DNA of 17,809 nucleotides from Thermodesulfobacteriota bacterium (GTDB lineage: Bacteria; Desulfobacterota; DSM-4660; Desulfatiglandales; Desulfatiglandaceae), in NCBI GenBank assembly GCA_028278625.1, contig JANQDY010000080.1:1-17809 (forward strand). Direction: 5' to 3'. The notes below the pieces were generated by a model. The model ran no database searches, was not told the DNA's origin, and saw nothing but the letters and a program-made list of their open reading frames with translations. The position numbers and the translations under genes are program-made. Positions within the stretch are counted from its first letter, which is position 1. Each line of letters begins with the position of its first letter. Below, piece after piece: positions 1 through 7,090 of the stretch.

Positions 1-213
1 GCCCCGCCAGATGTACTGGCTTAGGAAAGCAACATCCAGAGCGGCGGACGGCACGTCCACATCCTCCTGATCCGCCGTGGCAACGGTGGTGCCTTCTCCT
101 GGTGCCAGGGGTTTCACGGCCTTTTCCTCCTCCGCCGCCACACCTGCCGGTATCAGGAAAAGGCACCACAGCATAAGAGAGACGATTGAAAAGGTGATTC
201 GAGTCTTTTTCAT
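1..213 (-). CDS. Secreted outer-membrane-type protein, 5' part only
   Basis: The first 71 codons of a minus-strand gene are visible; the rest lies outside the window. The ATG at 213 follows a good ribosome binding site (GGGAGGAAAATCGAA before ATG). The product starts MKKTR, has a hydrophobic stretch at about residues 6-25 and an AxA-like cleavage region (GVAAEEE), so it is probably exported. The mature part begins with an acidic linker and then a segment ending LSQYIWRG. Segments of the type SxYxWRG are common at the first strand of periplasm-facing or outer-membrane beta-barrel proteins of Gram-negative bacteria. That family assignment is from memory and weak, because only the first strand is visible. 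A plus-strand reading frame over the same bases is a shadow. Confidence 0.72.
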   Translation of the reverse strand, partial: MKKTRITFSIVSLMLWCLFLIPAGVAAEEEKAVKPLAPGEGTTVATADQEDVDVPSAALDVAFLSQYIWRG

Positions 214-308
214 TTCGATTTTCCTCCCAATAATAAATTTTAAAAACAAAAAGCACTGATAAAATTGTGAGAACTTCCACGGGCTTCGGACCAGATGGAA
301 TGTATATC

Positions 309-323
309 ATATTCGTCGAATAT
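309..323. promoter_or_regulatory. Perfect inverted repeat, possible operator
   Basis: ATATTCG and CGAATAT flank a single central T, giving seven-base perfect half-sites. The position, about 96 bases upstream of the minus-strand start at 213 and 270 bases upstream of the plus-strand start at 594, fits a binding site for a dimeric transcription factor. No regulator gene is seen nearby, so its ligand is unknown. Confidence 0.35.
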
Positions 324-366
324 TTCAAGTGAAAAAGCCGGATAACCATTTGTTTTTTTTGCAAAA

Positions 367-411
367 TTAGTATATCTGACAAGACGGTGGGGTTTTTAGG
401 TATAATGATAG
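367..411 (-). promoter_or_regulatory. Promoter-like block shared with the glnT-like upstream region
   Basis: The plus-strand text TTAGTATATCTGACA at 367-381 matches TTAGTATAAATGACA at 12479-12493 in 13 of 15 bases. In both copies a GTGG/GGG-T run-A stretch and then ATAG follow. Read on the minus strand both give TGTCA, two bases, then TATACTAA, and both point to a minus-strand gene (start 213 here, 12382 there). TATACT would be a fair -10 element; no good -35 is seen, which suggests an activator. The plus strand also has TATAAT at 401-406 with CTGACA 19 bases upstream, a possible promoter for the opine dehydrogenase. Confidence 0.35.
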
Positions 412-593
412 AAATGCCTTGAAATGGTCTTTTTTTGGAAAAAAATTTTACTTCAAAGAAAAAAGCTGTTGACTCAGGGGCCCGCAAGGTTTAGAGCATT
501 GGGAACGAAAAGTGGGCTTTCCGGATAGGGTGCCCAAAAGAACAAAATTGTCGTAACCGTTCACGGAAAAGAGCATGCAAAAGAGGAGGTATT

Positions 594-1700
594 ATGAAAG
601 TTGCGGTACTCGGTGCGGGACACGGTGGTTTGGCAACAGCCGGCCATATCAGTTTGAAAGGACATTCCGTCAGACTTTTCAGTTTTTACAAGAAGGAAAT
701 AGATCCCGTTGCCGAAAGAGGCGGTATCAAGCTTGAAGGCGGAGTGGAAGGATTTGCGGAACTGGATCTATTGACCACGAGCGTGGATGAAGCCGTTTCC
801 GGTGCGGACCTGATCATGGCCATACTCCCCGCCCTGGCGCACCGTAACATGGCGGCCCTGCTCTCCGGGTGTCTTGAAGACGGCCAGGCCCTTCTTCTTT
901 CACCCGCCAGAAGCGGTGGCGCGCTGGAGGTCTACCAGGTTTTCAGGCGATATTGTTTGGAGAAGAAGGTGCTTTTGGGAGAGTGCCAGACGTTTCTGTA
1001 TGCCACGGAATCACGGGGACCCGCTCATGTGGAAATCATGAAAGTAAAGGATCGGGTGAGGGCGGCGGCCCTTCCCGCCACCGGGACGCAGCAACTGATG
1101 CAGATAATGCAAGAGGTCTATCCGGAATACGCGGCAGCCACAAATGTGCTCGAAACCAGCATTAACAACACCGGGGCAGTGGTCCACCCGGCCCCCATGC
1201 TGCTCAATTCCGGTCTGCTGGAGCGGGCCGCAAAGGGGGAAGATCTCAGATACTATCGGGATATTATTACCAAGTACATCTGCGATAACGTGATGGAGAA
1301 GATCGACAGGGAGAAGAGCGACATCGCCCGTGCCCTGGGTGTGCCGGTGCTCGATATTCGGGGATGGTACAAAGAGTGTTACGGTGTGGAGGGGGAGGAT
1401 ATGTACAGCACCCTTCAGAATAACCACTACTATGAAGGATTCTCCGCCCCCAAACATGTTTTGGGCTATCATCATGTGCTGGATGAAGTCCCCAACAGCC
1501 TGGTGCCCCTCGCTTGTTTTGGGGATGCCTTGGGCTTGGATATGGCCATGACGGAAGCGATGATCGGTCTGGCAAGCGCCATGTTGGATTGTGATTTTTG
1601 GACTGAAGGCAGGACCCTTGACAAACTGGGTGTTGAGGAGATGACAGGAGAGGAGATGTTGGCCTTTGTCAATCAGGGACCGTGTTTCTTTGAGAGATAG
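594..1700 (+). CDS. NAD(P)-dependent octopine/opine dehydrogenase family protein
   Basis: This 368-residue protein has a Rossmann nucleotide-binding start, GAGHGG at residues 7-12, followed by a second domain of the octopine dehydrogenase type. INNTGAVVHPAP at about 190-201 contains the conserved Asn and the His expected at the active site. Family members reversibly join an amino acid and a 2-oxo acid by reductive amination, or cleave such opines; the substrate cannot be read from the sequence. The ATG at 594 has AGGAGGT three bases upstream, which fixes the start. It ends with TAG at 1698-1700. In a pyrrolysine-decoding cell, readthrough would add only 13 codons before a TGA, so this TAG is most likely a real stop. 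The gene runs against pylSn with only 12 bases between them and is not part of the minus-strand operon. It could be a catabolic opine gene, but nothing shows direction. Confidence 0.85.
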   Translation: MKVAVLGAGHGGLATAGHISLKGHSVRLFSFYKKEIDPVAERGGIKLEGGVEGFAELDLLTTSVDEAVSGADLIMAILPALAHRNMAALLSGCLEDGQALLLSPARSGGALEVYQVFRRYCLEKKVLLGECQTFLYATESRGPAHVEIMKVKDRVRAAALPATGTQQLMQIMQEVYPEYAAATNVLETSINNTGAVVHPAPMLLNSGLLERAAKGEDLRYYRDIITKYICDNVMEKIDREKSDIARALGVPVLDIRGWYKECYGVEGEDMYSTLQNNHYYEGFSAPKHVLGYHHVLDEVPNSLVPLACFGDALGLDMAMTEAMIGLASAMLDCDFWTEGRTLDKLGVEEMTGEEMLAFVNQGPCFFER

Positions 1701-1712
1701 AAAGGCTGTTCT

Positions 1713-2072
1713 CTAATCTTTGTTCTTTTCGTCCCCTTTTGACAGCAGAGAGCCGTGATGGCGTTTGAAGTGGGTGGATGAGTATTTCTTAAGCTTCCAG
1801 TCCGGAACATTGCAGGCGGGACAGACGTTTAAGAACCACTTGTTTCGAAGCCATCGGGCGGCTCTGCTGTTTCTCGAGTTGTTCACCACAAAGCTCTTAT
1901 GGCAGTGGGTTGTGATTTGCGCCCGGTCTCCCATCTTTTGAACGGTCTTGATGCCGTGAAGCGTTCCCTTTCGTGACGGCCACAGCTTGATCTTTTCGAT
2001 CAACCGGAACAGCTCAACCCGTTTGCGGTAGTATCGTTTGGAGGGTTCTTCCGTCGCTTTGTTTCTTGTCAT
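1713..2072 (-). CDS. pylSn: Pyrrolysyl-tRNA synthetase, tRNA-binding N-terminal subunit
   Basis: PylSn binds tRNA-Pyl and works with the separate catalytic subunit PylSc; in most archaea the two are one protein. The 119-residue product has the family core KLWPSRKGTLHGIK and VVNNSRNSRAARWLR. The zinc ligands known from the archaeal N-terminal domain are all present: His in LHGIK, Cys in THCHK, and the pair in CPAC. I chose the ATG at 2072, which begins MTRNKATEEPSKRYYRKR and overlaps the end of pylD by 59 bases. A longer frame to 2147 would only add residues encoded inside pylD. The ribosome binding site is weak, so translation may be coupled to pylD. The stop is TAG, notable in a cell that decodes UAG; the frame beyond stays open for a long way, but antisense to the opine dehydrogenase, so I treat TAG as the stop. 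Confidence 0.9.
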   Translation of the reverse strand: MTRNKATEEPSKRYYRKRVELFRLIEKIKLWPSRKGTLHGIKTVQKMGDRAQITTHCHKSFVVNNSRNSRAARWLRNKWFLNVCPACNVPDWKLKKYSSTHFKRHHGSLLSKGDEKNKD

Positions 2073-2925
2073 GGTGATGCATTTCTTGTGTGCGCGATTT
2101 ATAAGTGCTGAAAGCCATGGTGGCCACCCCGATCTCAAGCTTATCATGAAGCAGGCGGTTGCCCATTTGAGATTGTGCTTCCGGGTCGAGACCCACCGGT
2201 ACCCCGGGGGCGGCGATGTACATCCCGGGTCCGATGTGGCGCGCCAAAATGATGTTCCTGGCCGGTGTTGCGTCTATGATGAGGCGTTTCTCCCTTAGCG
2301 CCGCTTCAAGATCCGGCGCAATGCCGATCTCCTTTTCAAATGCCGTTTCCATTGCTTGGCATATATGGCGGCACCGGGGGAAGTGAATATCAAAAACAGA
2401 GACGTTGGCGCCCCTGCCCACCAGAGATACGACGGTCGCCTTACCAACAGGGCCGCAGCCGATCACCAGCACTTCTTTCTCCTTCAAACCACGGGCCATC
2501 CGGTCGAGACCCTCAACATATCCCCGGGCCGTTGCAACGGCATTATCGACCACTTTCCGATTTATGGTGTCGATAATGACGAACCGAACGTCATCCGCCA
2601 GCATGACGGCATCCGCCTCTTTCTCGAAAGCCTCGGCAAGGCCCGCCACATCCGCCGATGCAGTGACAAAGGCGTCAAAGCCAAGATGGGAAAGGATGCC
2701 ATAAACCGCCGTGGAAAAGCCTTTGATAACCCCTTTTCCACCGGTTATGGGGATGATGCCGATTCGAAAGGAAAGGCGGTTGCCACCCGCCTCTTGGGGG
2801 CTGATACCGGCGGCTCGGCATGAAAGATCTCTCAGGGAACAACCTGTTTTTAGCACCAACTCCCGGTCGTATTCGTGAAGTCCGGACGGAATCTCCGAAA
2901 TATCCTGCGTGCGAAGTCTTGTCAC
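2014..2925 (-). CDS. pylD: Pyrrolysine biosynthesis protein PylD (dehydrogenase)
   Basis: PylD oxidises L-lysine-Ne-3R-methyl-D-ornithine, the product of PylC, after which the ring closes to give pyrrolysine. The sequence has the Rossmann motif GCGPVG at residues 156-161, preceded by EVLVI, and the family stretches FRIGIIPITGGKGVIKGF near residue 53 and KLEIGVATMA near the C-terminus. The start is GTG, overlapping the TGA of pylC as GTGA, so the two are translationally coupled. At 303 residues it is longer than the roughly 260-270 residues usual for the family. The extra part is a polar C-terminal tail of about 30 residues (after GVATMA) that overlaps the start of pylSn in another frame. The tail looks unconserved and may be the result of a lost stop codon. 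Confidence 0.93.
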   Translation of the reverse strand: MTRLRTQDISEIPSGLHEYDRELVLKTGCSLRDLSCRAAGISPQEAGGNRLSFRIGIIPITGGKGVIKGFSTAVYGILSHLGFDAFVTASADVAGLAEAFEKEADAVMLADDVRFVIIDTINRKVVDNAVATARGYVEGLDRMARGLKEKEVLVIGCGPVGKATVVSLVGRGANVSVFDIHFPRCRHICQAMETAFEKEIGIAPDLEAALREKRLIIDATPARNIILARHIGPGMYIAAPGVPVGLDPEAQSQMGNRLLHDKLEIGVATMAFSTYKSRTQEMHHHDKKQSDGRTLQTILPQTG

Positions 2926-4094
2926 GGCTTTTTACCCGTTTGATAGGGGGAAGGAAAAGGATCTTGATAGGTTTCACAACATGAATATCGCATGATATCC
3001 CTGATGGTGCGTCGACGCCTCGACAAAACGCTCTCACGATCCTTCCCGCAAAAAATCAGCGTGGCAATCCAACTGTGGCGATCCGACGCAAAATCGGTGA
3101 TGGCTTCGTTTGCGCCGAAAAAATCCTTTCGGATCCCGAGGGGTCGGGCCCCCCTGATGGCCCGCTCTCCAACGACCTGGAGGATGCCGGGGGTTGCGCG
3201 GATATGTTCGTATATGACGCTTTTTTCGTTTTCGGGCTTCGCGGGCGGAGTTATCACTCCCTTCATGAAAAGATCTCCCATTCGTTCCACCATATTGATC
3301 CCGGTGGACCAGAATACCGTAGCAGGTGTCTGGCTGGGGAGTCTTGCGTCAATCTCCAGCACCTTCAGTTTGTTTTCGTGCAAAACCACCTCAACATCCA
3401 TCAATCCCTTCAGTTCCATTGCATTGGCCAGCATCTCAGCCATATGCTGAAAGTCCGAAATCACAAAATCCGGCATTTTCGTGGGCGCAACCACCCTCTT
3501 GCAGTCAAAATGGGCATCCATTTCAAGGCCGGTCACCTGGAAGGAAGTATATTGACCGGGTGTTCCCAATATTTCGATGGAGTATGAGGGGCCTTGGAGG
3601 AATTGCTGAATGACCATCCTTCCCTTGGCCAGACGCAAAAAACCCTCAAGGTCATCTTGTTGGTGAAATATCCTGACACCGTTGCTGCCGCTCCCTTTAT
3701 CCGGTTTTGCAATCACGGGAAAATCGCAGTGGGGCCAGGTTTCGGGAGCAGGGATGTGACAATTTTCAAAGAGCCGGTTGGATTTCAATTTGGAAGCGGA
3801 TACGGCATAGGCCTCGAGATTGAAGGCAAAAGGAATGCCCTTCGCCTCTGTCCAGTGAGCGAGTGTTGTGAGCGCTTCTTCATTTTCCAGGGCCGGAATA
3901 ACGAGATCGACGCCGTCCAGCGCGCTTCCCGGATCTTTTTCCTTAGTGACGTCAAGACGAATGAATTGATGGCACAATCCGGATGCGGGTACCTGTCGGT
4001 TTCTGTCTATGAGCCGCACTTTCCAGCCTGCTTTCCGGGAGAGATAGCACGCTTCAATACCCTGCAGACTTCCCCCCACAACCGCCGCTAACAC
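2922..4094 (-). CDS. pylC: 3-methylornithine--L-lysine ligase PylC
   Basis: PylC is an ATP-grasp enzyme that joins 3R-methyl-D-ornithine, made by PylB, to the epsilon-amino group of lysine. The 390-residue sequence has an N-terminal nucleotide-binding-like fold start (VVGGSLQG, residues 5-12), the ATP-grasp core FPVIAKPDKGSGSNGV at 125-140, with K130 expected to contact ATP, and the catalytic-domain stretch LKVLEIDARLPSQTP. The start is GTG at 4094, with GGGTGGGG shortly upstream as a possible ribosome binding site. The gap to the end of pylSc is 39 bases and there is a 4-base GTGA overlap with pylD, so it sits within one operon. Confidence 0.94.
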   Translation of the reverse strand: MLAAVVGGSLQGIEACYLSRKAGWKVRLIDRNRQVPASGLCHQFIRLDVTKEKDPGSALDGVDLVIPALENEEALTTLAHWTEAKGIPFAFNLEAYAVSASKLKSNRLFENCHIPAPETWPHCDFPVIAKPDKGSGSNGVRIFHQQDDLEGFLRLAKGRMVIQQFLQGPSYSIEILGTPGQYTSFQVTGLEMDAHFDCKRVVAPTKMPDFVISDFQHMAEMLANAMELKGLMDVEVVLHENKLKVLEIDARLPSQTPATVFWSTGINMVERMGDLFMKGVITPPAKPENEKSVIYEHIRATPGILQVVGERAIRGARPLGIRKDFFGANEAITDFASDRHSWIATLIFCGKDRESVLSRRRRTIRDIMRYSCCETYQDPFPSPYQTGKKP

Positions 4095-4133
4095 AGCCCC
4101 ACCCGATAATGTGTGCTTCTGTTGAACATGCTC

Positions 4134-4976
4134 TCAGATATTTAAGCGTATGCCGTTCAAATAGGTCAGGCTCCGTCCCATCTTTGCCAGGTTGGGGGTG
4201 TTCTTTGCTACCATCAGCAACCGTTCCAGACCGAAACCGATCCCCACCCAGTTTTCGGTGATTCTCCAAGGGCGGTCAAGGGGATGGGGTCCCATGGCGG
4301 AAGAACCGATTTCCGTGCCTTCCTGGCCCGCCACGATGTCAATGGTGTCGCCATAGACTTCCGAATAAACGGTCTCGAAACGGAAATCCCGAATGCGGGC
4401 CGCTTTGGAAATCAGAGCTCCCAACTCCCGTATGCGGTTTTCCCGGTCGTCGGCGGGCAATCCCATTTCAACCAGATTCAGCATGGTGAATTCACTTGAA
4501 TGCAATGCCCCTTTTGATTCCCTGCGAAAGCAGGGACCCACTTCAAAAATGCGGACGGGTCTTTCCCATAATCGCAAAAGATCCACCAGGACATAATAGA
4601 GGTGCGGGGCCAGCATGGGGCGAAGGCATCTGTTTTTGTCCACCCAGAATATCTGGGACTGCAAGGGATGGTCGGCACCAATGGACATTTTTGTTAGCAG
4701 CCCTTTTTTCATGATAATGGGGGTGGTGACCTGTACGAAGCCTTCTGTCAGGAGCACGTCCGTCAGTCTGTTTTCCAGTTTTAAAAGAGCGGGCCTCAAA
4801 CCGGTCCGGCGGAACGCGTTGAGGGCCGATCGGTGATCCGTTACCAGTTGCTTTTCAAGTTTCTGAAAGGCCTTTTCACGAATTTGAACGCTCTCGAACC
4901 AGCGCTCCATCTCCGGTCTCGGCGCATCCAGTTCGATTAATCGCTGTTTCTGAGTTTGGGTCCAGGTGACGCCCAA
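4134..4976 (-). CDS. pylSc: Pyrrolysyl-tRNA synthetase, catalytic C-terminal subunit
   Basis: PylSc activates pyrrolysine with ATP and loads it on tRNA-Pyl. It is a class II aminoacyl-tRNA synthetase core of 280 residues, the usual size for the separate bacterial subunit. Motif 2 is FEVGPCFRRES at 144-154 and motif 3 is GFGLERLL at 247-254. The amino-acid pocket is conserved: LAPHLY at 122-127, Asn167 in TMLNLVEMG, Tyr208 in VYGDT and Trp243. The position matching Cys348 of the Methanosarcina mazei enzyme is Val169 here. The start is TTG at 4976, with GGGGAG eight bases upstream; a longer frame over the tRNA gene is a shadow. It begins 31 bases after the CCA end of pylT and ends with TGA. Confidence 0.96.
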   Translation of the reverse strand: MGVTWTQTQKQRLIELDAPRPEMERWFESVQIREKAFQKLEKQLVTDHRSALNAFRRTGLRPALLKLENRLTDVLLTEGFVQVTTPIIMKKGLLTKMSIGADHPLQSQIFWVDKNRCLRPMLAPHLYYVLVDLLRLWERPVRIFEVGPCFRRESKGALHSSEFTMLNLVEMGLPADDRENRIRELGALISKAARIRDFRFETVYSEVYGDTIDIVAGQEGTEIGSSAMGPHPLDRPWRITENWVGIGFGLERLLMVAKNTPNLAKMGRSLTYLNGIRLNI

Positions 4977-5007
4977 AAACGGTCTCCCCGCTGAAAGGGT
5001 TGGGATT

Positions 5008-5081
5008 TGGCGGGGAGTACGGGAGTTGCACCCGTCTGTGTGGATTTAGAGTCCACATGATCACCTTACGATCCACCCCCC
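5008..5081 (-). tRNA. pylT: tRNA-Pyl (anticodon CUA)
   Basis: The minus strand folds as a pyrrolysine tRNA of 74 bases including an encoded CCA. The acceptor stem GGGGGGT pairs with ACTCCCC (one G-U), with G as discriminator. There is a single base between acceptor and D stem, a D stem GATC/GATC, a six-base-pair anticodon stem TGTGGA/TCCACA, the loop CTCTAAA with anticodon CTA, a three-base variable region CAG, and a T stem ACGGG/CCCGT with loop TGCAACT in place of the usual TTCGANN. These are the known hallmarks of tRNA-Pyl. The D loop is seven bases (GTAAGGT), against five in the archaeal and Desulfitobacterium tRNAs as I recall them. It lies between pylB and pylSc on the same strand, so it is probably cut out of the operon transcript. 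Confidence 0.96.
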
Positions 5082-5120
5082 GCAACGACCCTGTTTTCTT
5101 AACTTAACGGTTGCATCCAG

Positions 5121-6224
5121 TCAATTCATTTCGGCAAAATCGGGTGGGTCGATCCCCACGGGGCTTCGGGCCTTCTGGCCTGCCATCCAGGACTCATATG
5201 TTTCCTGGGCCGCCATTTCAAGCCCCATGGCGTTGATGACGTTTTTGACTTCATTAACGGTGCGCAATCCCTGTTCAATATCAAGAGCGCTTTGGGAAAC
5301 GCCGGCCAGCCGATTGTTCGGAGGGATGATGGAAGTGACCACATTGGCGCCGGCATTAAGGCGCATTTTAAGGCCCTTAATCCCTTCAATATCCAATGAG
5401 GCGGGGATCGAACGGTCCGACATGGTGAGGCGCATGACCGCAATGCATAAGCATTCAACGGCTTTCGATGGGCCGGCCATATGCTGCAAGGGTGTTTGGG
5501 GTTGGGGTACCAGACTCATGGCCCGCGCTTGATTCACCTGGTTTTGCCGCATGGTCCAAATGGCATCGGCACGGTCCTGGACGGTTTCGCCGATGCCCAG
5601 CAGCATGCCATCCTCCACCAGCATGCCGGCCCGTTGGGCCACACCCCTTTTTTCATTCCGTTCATGGAACCCCTGGCCGATGCGAATCTTTTTGAAGAGC
5701 TCCGGATTGTGGGTTTCCTGGTATAGGGCGTACCAATCGGTCTTTATGTGGGCCAGTTCATAAAGGGTCTTCAGAGGTACCACCCCTGGCGAAATCATCA
5801 CCGGTAGATCCGTTGCCTGTTTTACCCTAAAAACGGTCTCCCGCAGCATGTGAAAGTCATCCATATCATGCATCATGGGGTCTTCCCCCAGGGTCAGATC
5901 CACCAGGTGCACGCCCGAATGGGCCAACCCGCGAGCGATGTTTTCCACCTCTTCCGGGTTCTTTCTGTAGCGAGGGCTTTTCATGTTGGTTCTGCGGTAA
6001 AAACAAAAAGCACAATGATTCCGGCAGTAAGTGGACAAATAGATGAAGCCGTAAAGGAATAGTTTGTTTTCAAAATAGCGATCGCGCAACCGCCGGGCCG
6101 CCGCCATTACCCTTTCAATGGACGCGGCATCATGCAGGGAAAGCAAATAAAGGATCTCGTCCCGCGTGGGTGGCGAACCATCCACGGCCGCCGATAAAAT
6201 GTTATTCAGGGAGTGTTTTTTCAA
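5121..6224 (-). CDS. pylB: 3-methylornithine synthase PylB (radical SAM)
   Basis: PylB is a radical SAM mutase that rearranges lysine to 3R-methyl-D-ornithine, the first step of pyrrolysine synthesis. The cluster-binding motif CX3CX2C is seen at Cys67, Cys71 and Cys74 (YCRNHCAFCFYR). LVDLTLGEDP and the C-terminal part GIKGLKMRLNAGANVVTS fit the biotin-synthase-like barrel. Length 367 residues is normal. The start is TTG at 6224, preceded by GGTGG; the ORF follows the VWA gene with 12 bases between. It lies upstream of pylT and pylSc, whereas the bacterial order I know is pylT-Sc-B-C-D-Sn. Confidence 0.95.
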   Translation of the reverse strand: MKKHSLNNILSAAVDGSPPTRDEILYLLSLHDAASIERVMAAARRLRDRYFENKLFLYGFIYLSTYCRNHCAFCFYRRTNMKSPRYRKNPEEVENIARGLAHSGVHLVDLTLGEDPMMHDMDDFHMLRETVFRVKQATDLPVMISPGVVPLKTLYELAHIKTDWYALYQETHNPELFKKIRIGQGFHERNEKRGVAQRAGMLVEDGMLLGIGETVQDRADAIWTMRQNQVNQARAMSLVPQPQTPLQHMAGPSKAVECLCIAVMRLTMSDRSIPASLDIEGIKGLKMRLNAGANVVTSIIPPNNRLAGVSQSALDIEQGLRTVNEVKNVINAMGLEMAAQETYESWMAGQKARSPVGIDPPDFAEMN

Positions 6225-6236
6225 GAGCTACCACCG

Positions 6237-6956
6237 TTAATTTAAGCAATTCAGAATAGCACATGCGATTTCGGTTTCGTCTTTCACAAAGGAGAAATTT
6301 CCCTGGCCGTTAGTGGCCAAGTGACGGATTTTTTCGTTCTTCGCGGGCGGAAAGCCGATGACATTCAGTTTGTCAAAGCGGGCTGCCGCTCTAAGGGGAT
6401 CATCCCCCCGGTTCCAGGCGCCGTCTGTCAGAATCAAGCCCCTTTTGTCCTGGTACCCGGCCAAATGCTCAAGACCCGTTTTAAGAACAAGAGAAATATC
6501 CGTATCGCCGGTCAATTCCAGGGAGAACAACCTTTTTAGGACCGTTTCCGGCCCCGTTTCGATATCAATGTCCTTTAATACCGTTACCCGGTTGTTGAAA
6601 GCCAGGATACCGTAGTCCCTTTTAAAATGCTGGGCAATGGTCGCGGCGGTAATGGCGGCCAGAATGATCTTCATCCCTTTCATGGAAAAACTGTGGTCGA
6701 ACATCATGACAAATGCCATTTTCTCCTGTTTCCTGACGTATGACACAAGATTGTCAAGAATGCCCAGTTCCGGCTGTTCCGTAAACTTTTCGAGACTGCG
6801 GTCAAATTCAATTTCAGCGCTGTCCGAGAAGCCGTCAACCAAACGCATCTTCCCCGAACGGCACCCGGTGTCGGCAATCTGTTTGGCGATGTTGATGATC
6901 AGGCGGCCGGCAATTTTTACGGCTTTGGACCGTACATTCTCTTTTAACATCCCCAT
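6237..6956 (-). CDS. VWA-domain protein (chelatase-subunit-like), reading continues upstream to the A10 run
   Basis: The ATG-bounded part has 239 residues and is a von Willebrand A domain. The metal-site motif DxSxS is DHSFS at 87-91, with a Thr in TGDTDIS near 152 and TDG at 177-179. Such domains pair with MoxR-type AAA+ ATPases in metal chelatases and enzyme-activating complexes. The real protein probably starts earlier. The same frame is open for 50 more codons up to base 7106 and reads like protein (for example YLNQNPHELERFFEK). No ATG, GTG or TTG occurs there, and the ATG at 6956 has no ribosome binding site. The upstream part would be reached by a -1 shift from the AAA+ gene at the A10 run. 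If not shifted, the protein starts at 6956 and the upstream coding-like stretch is unexplained. The partner of this complex here is not known; MtbB/MtbC or corrinoid handling is an inference from position. Confidence 0.8.
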   Translation of the reverse strand: MGMLKENVRSKAVKIAGRLIINIAKQIADTGCRSGKMRLVDGFSDSAEIEFDRSLEKFTEQPELGILDNLVSYVRKQEKMAFVMMFDHSFSMKGMKIILAAITAATIAQHFKRDYGILAFNNRVTVLKDIDIETGPETVLKRLFSLELTGDTDISLVLKTGLEHLAGYQDKRGLILTDGAWNRGDDPLRAAARFDKLNVIGFPPAKNEKIRHLATNGQGNFSFVKDETEIACAILNCLN

Positions 6957-7090
6957 GCAGTTGGCGAAGACTTCAAGGGAATCCTGCTTTTCAAAAAAAC
7001 GTTCCAGCTCATGGGGATTCTGGTTGAGGTATCGTGCAACACGGTAAGAATAGGCGCAGTTTTCGGTTTCTCGGGGCAGAAAGTCATCAC

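Larger units (their letters stand above)
214..593. other. Non-coding divergent intergenic region
   Basis: This 380-base AT-rich stretch separates the minus-strand exported protein from the plus-strand opine dehydrogenase. I see no convincing gene in it. It holds a 15-base inverted repeat (309-323), a block resembling the region upstream of the glnT-like gene (367-411), a perfect TATAAT (401-406), and the ribosome binding site AGGAGGT (584-590) of the downstream gene. It therefore probably carries the promoters of both flanking genes. Confidence 0.6.

Noticed and set aside
77..259. Plus-strand 60-residue frame
   Set aside because: It lies over the minus-strand signal-peptide gene, which has a good ribosome binding site and a proper leader; the plus frame has neither.
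1011..1712. Readthrough extension of pylSn past its TAG
   Set aside because: The frame stays open for over 200 codons but is antisense to the opine dehydrogenase and unlike any PylSn tail, so openness looks accidental.
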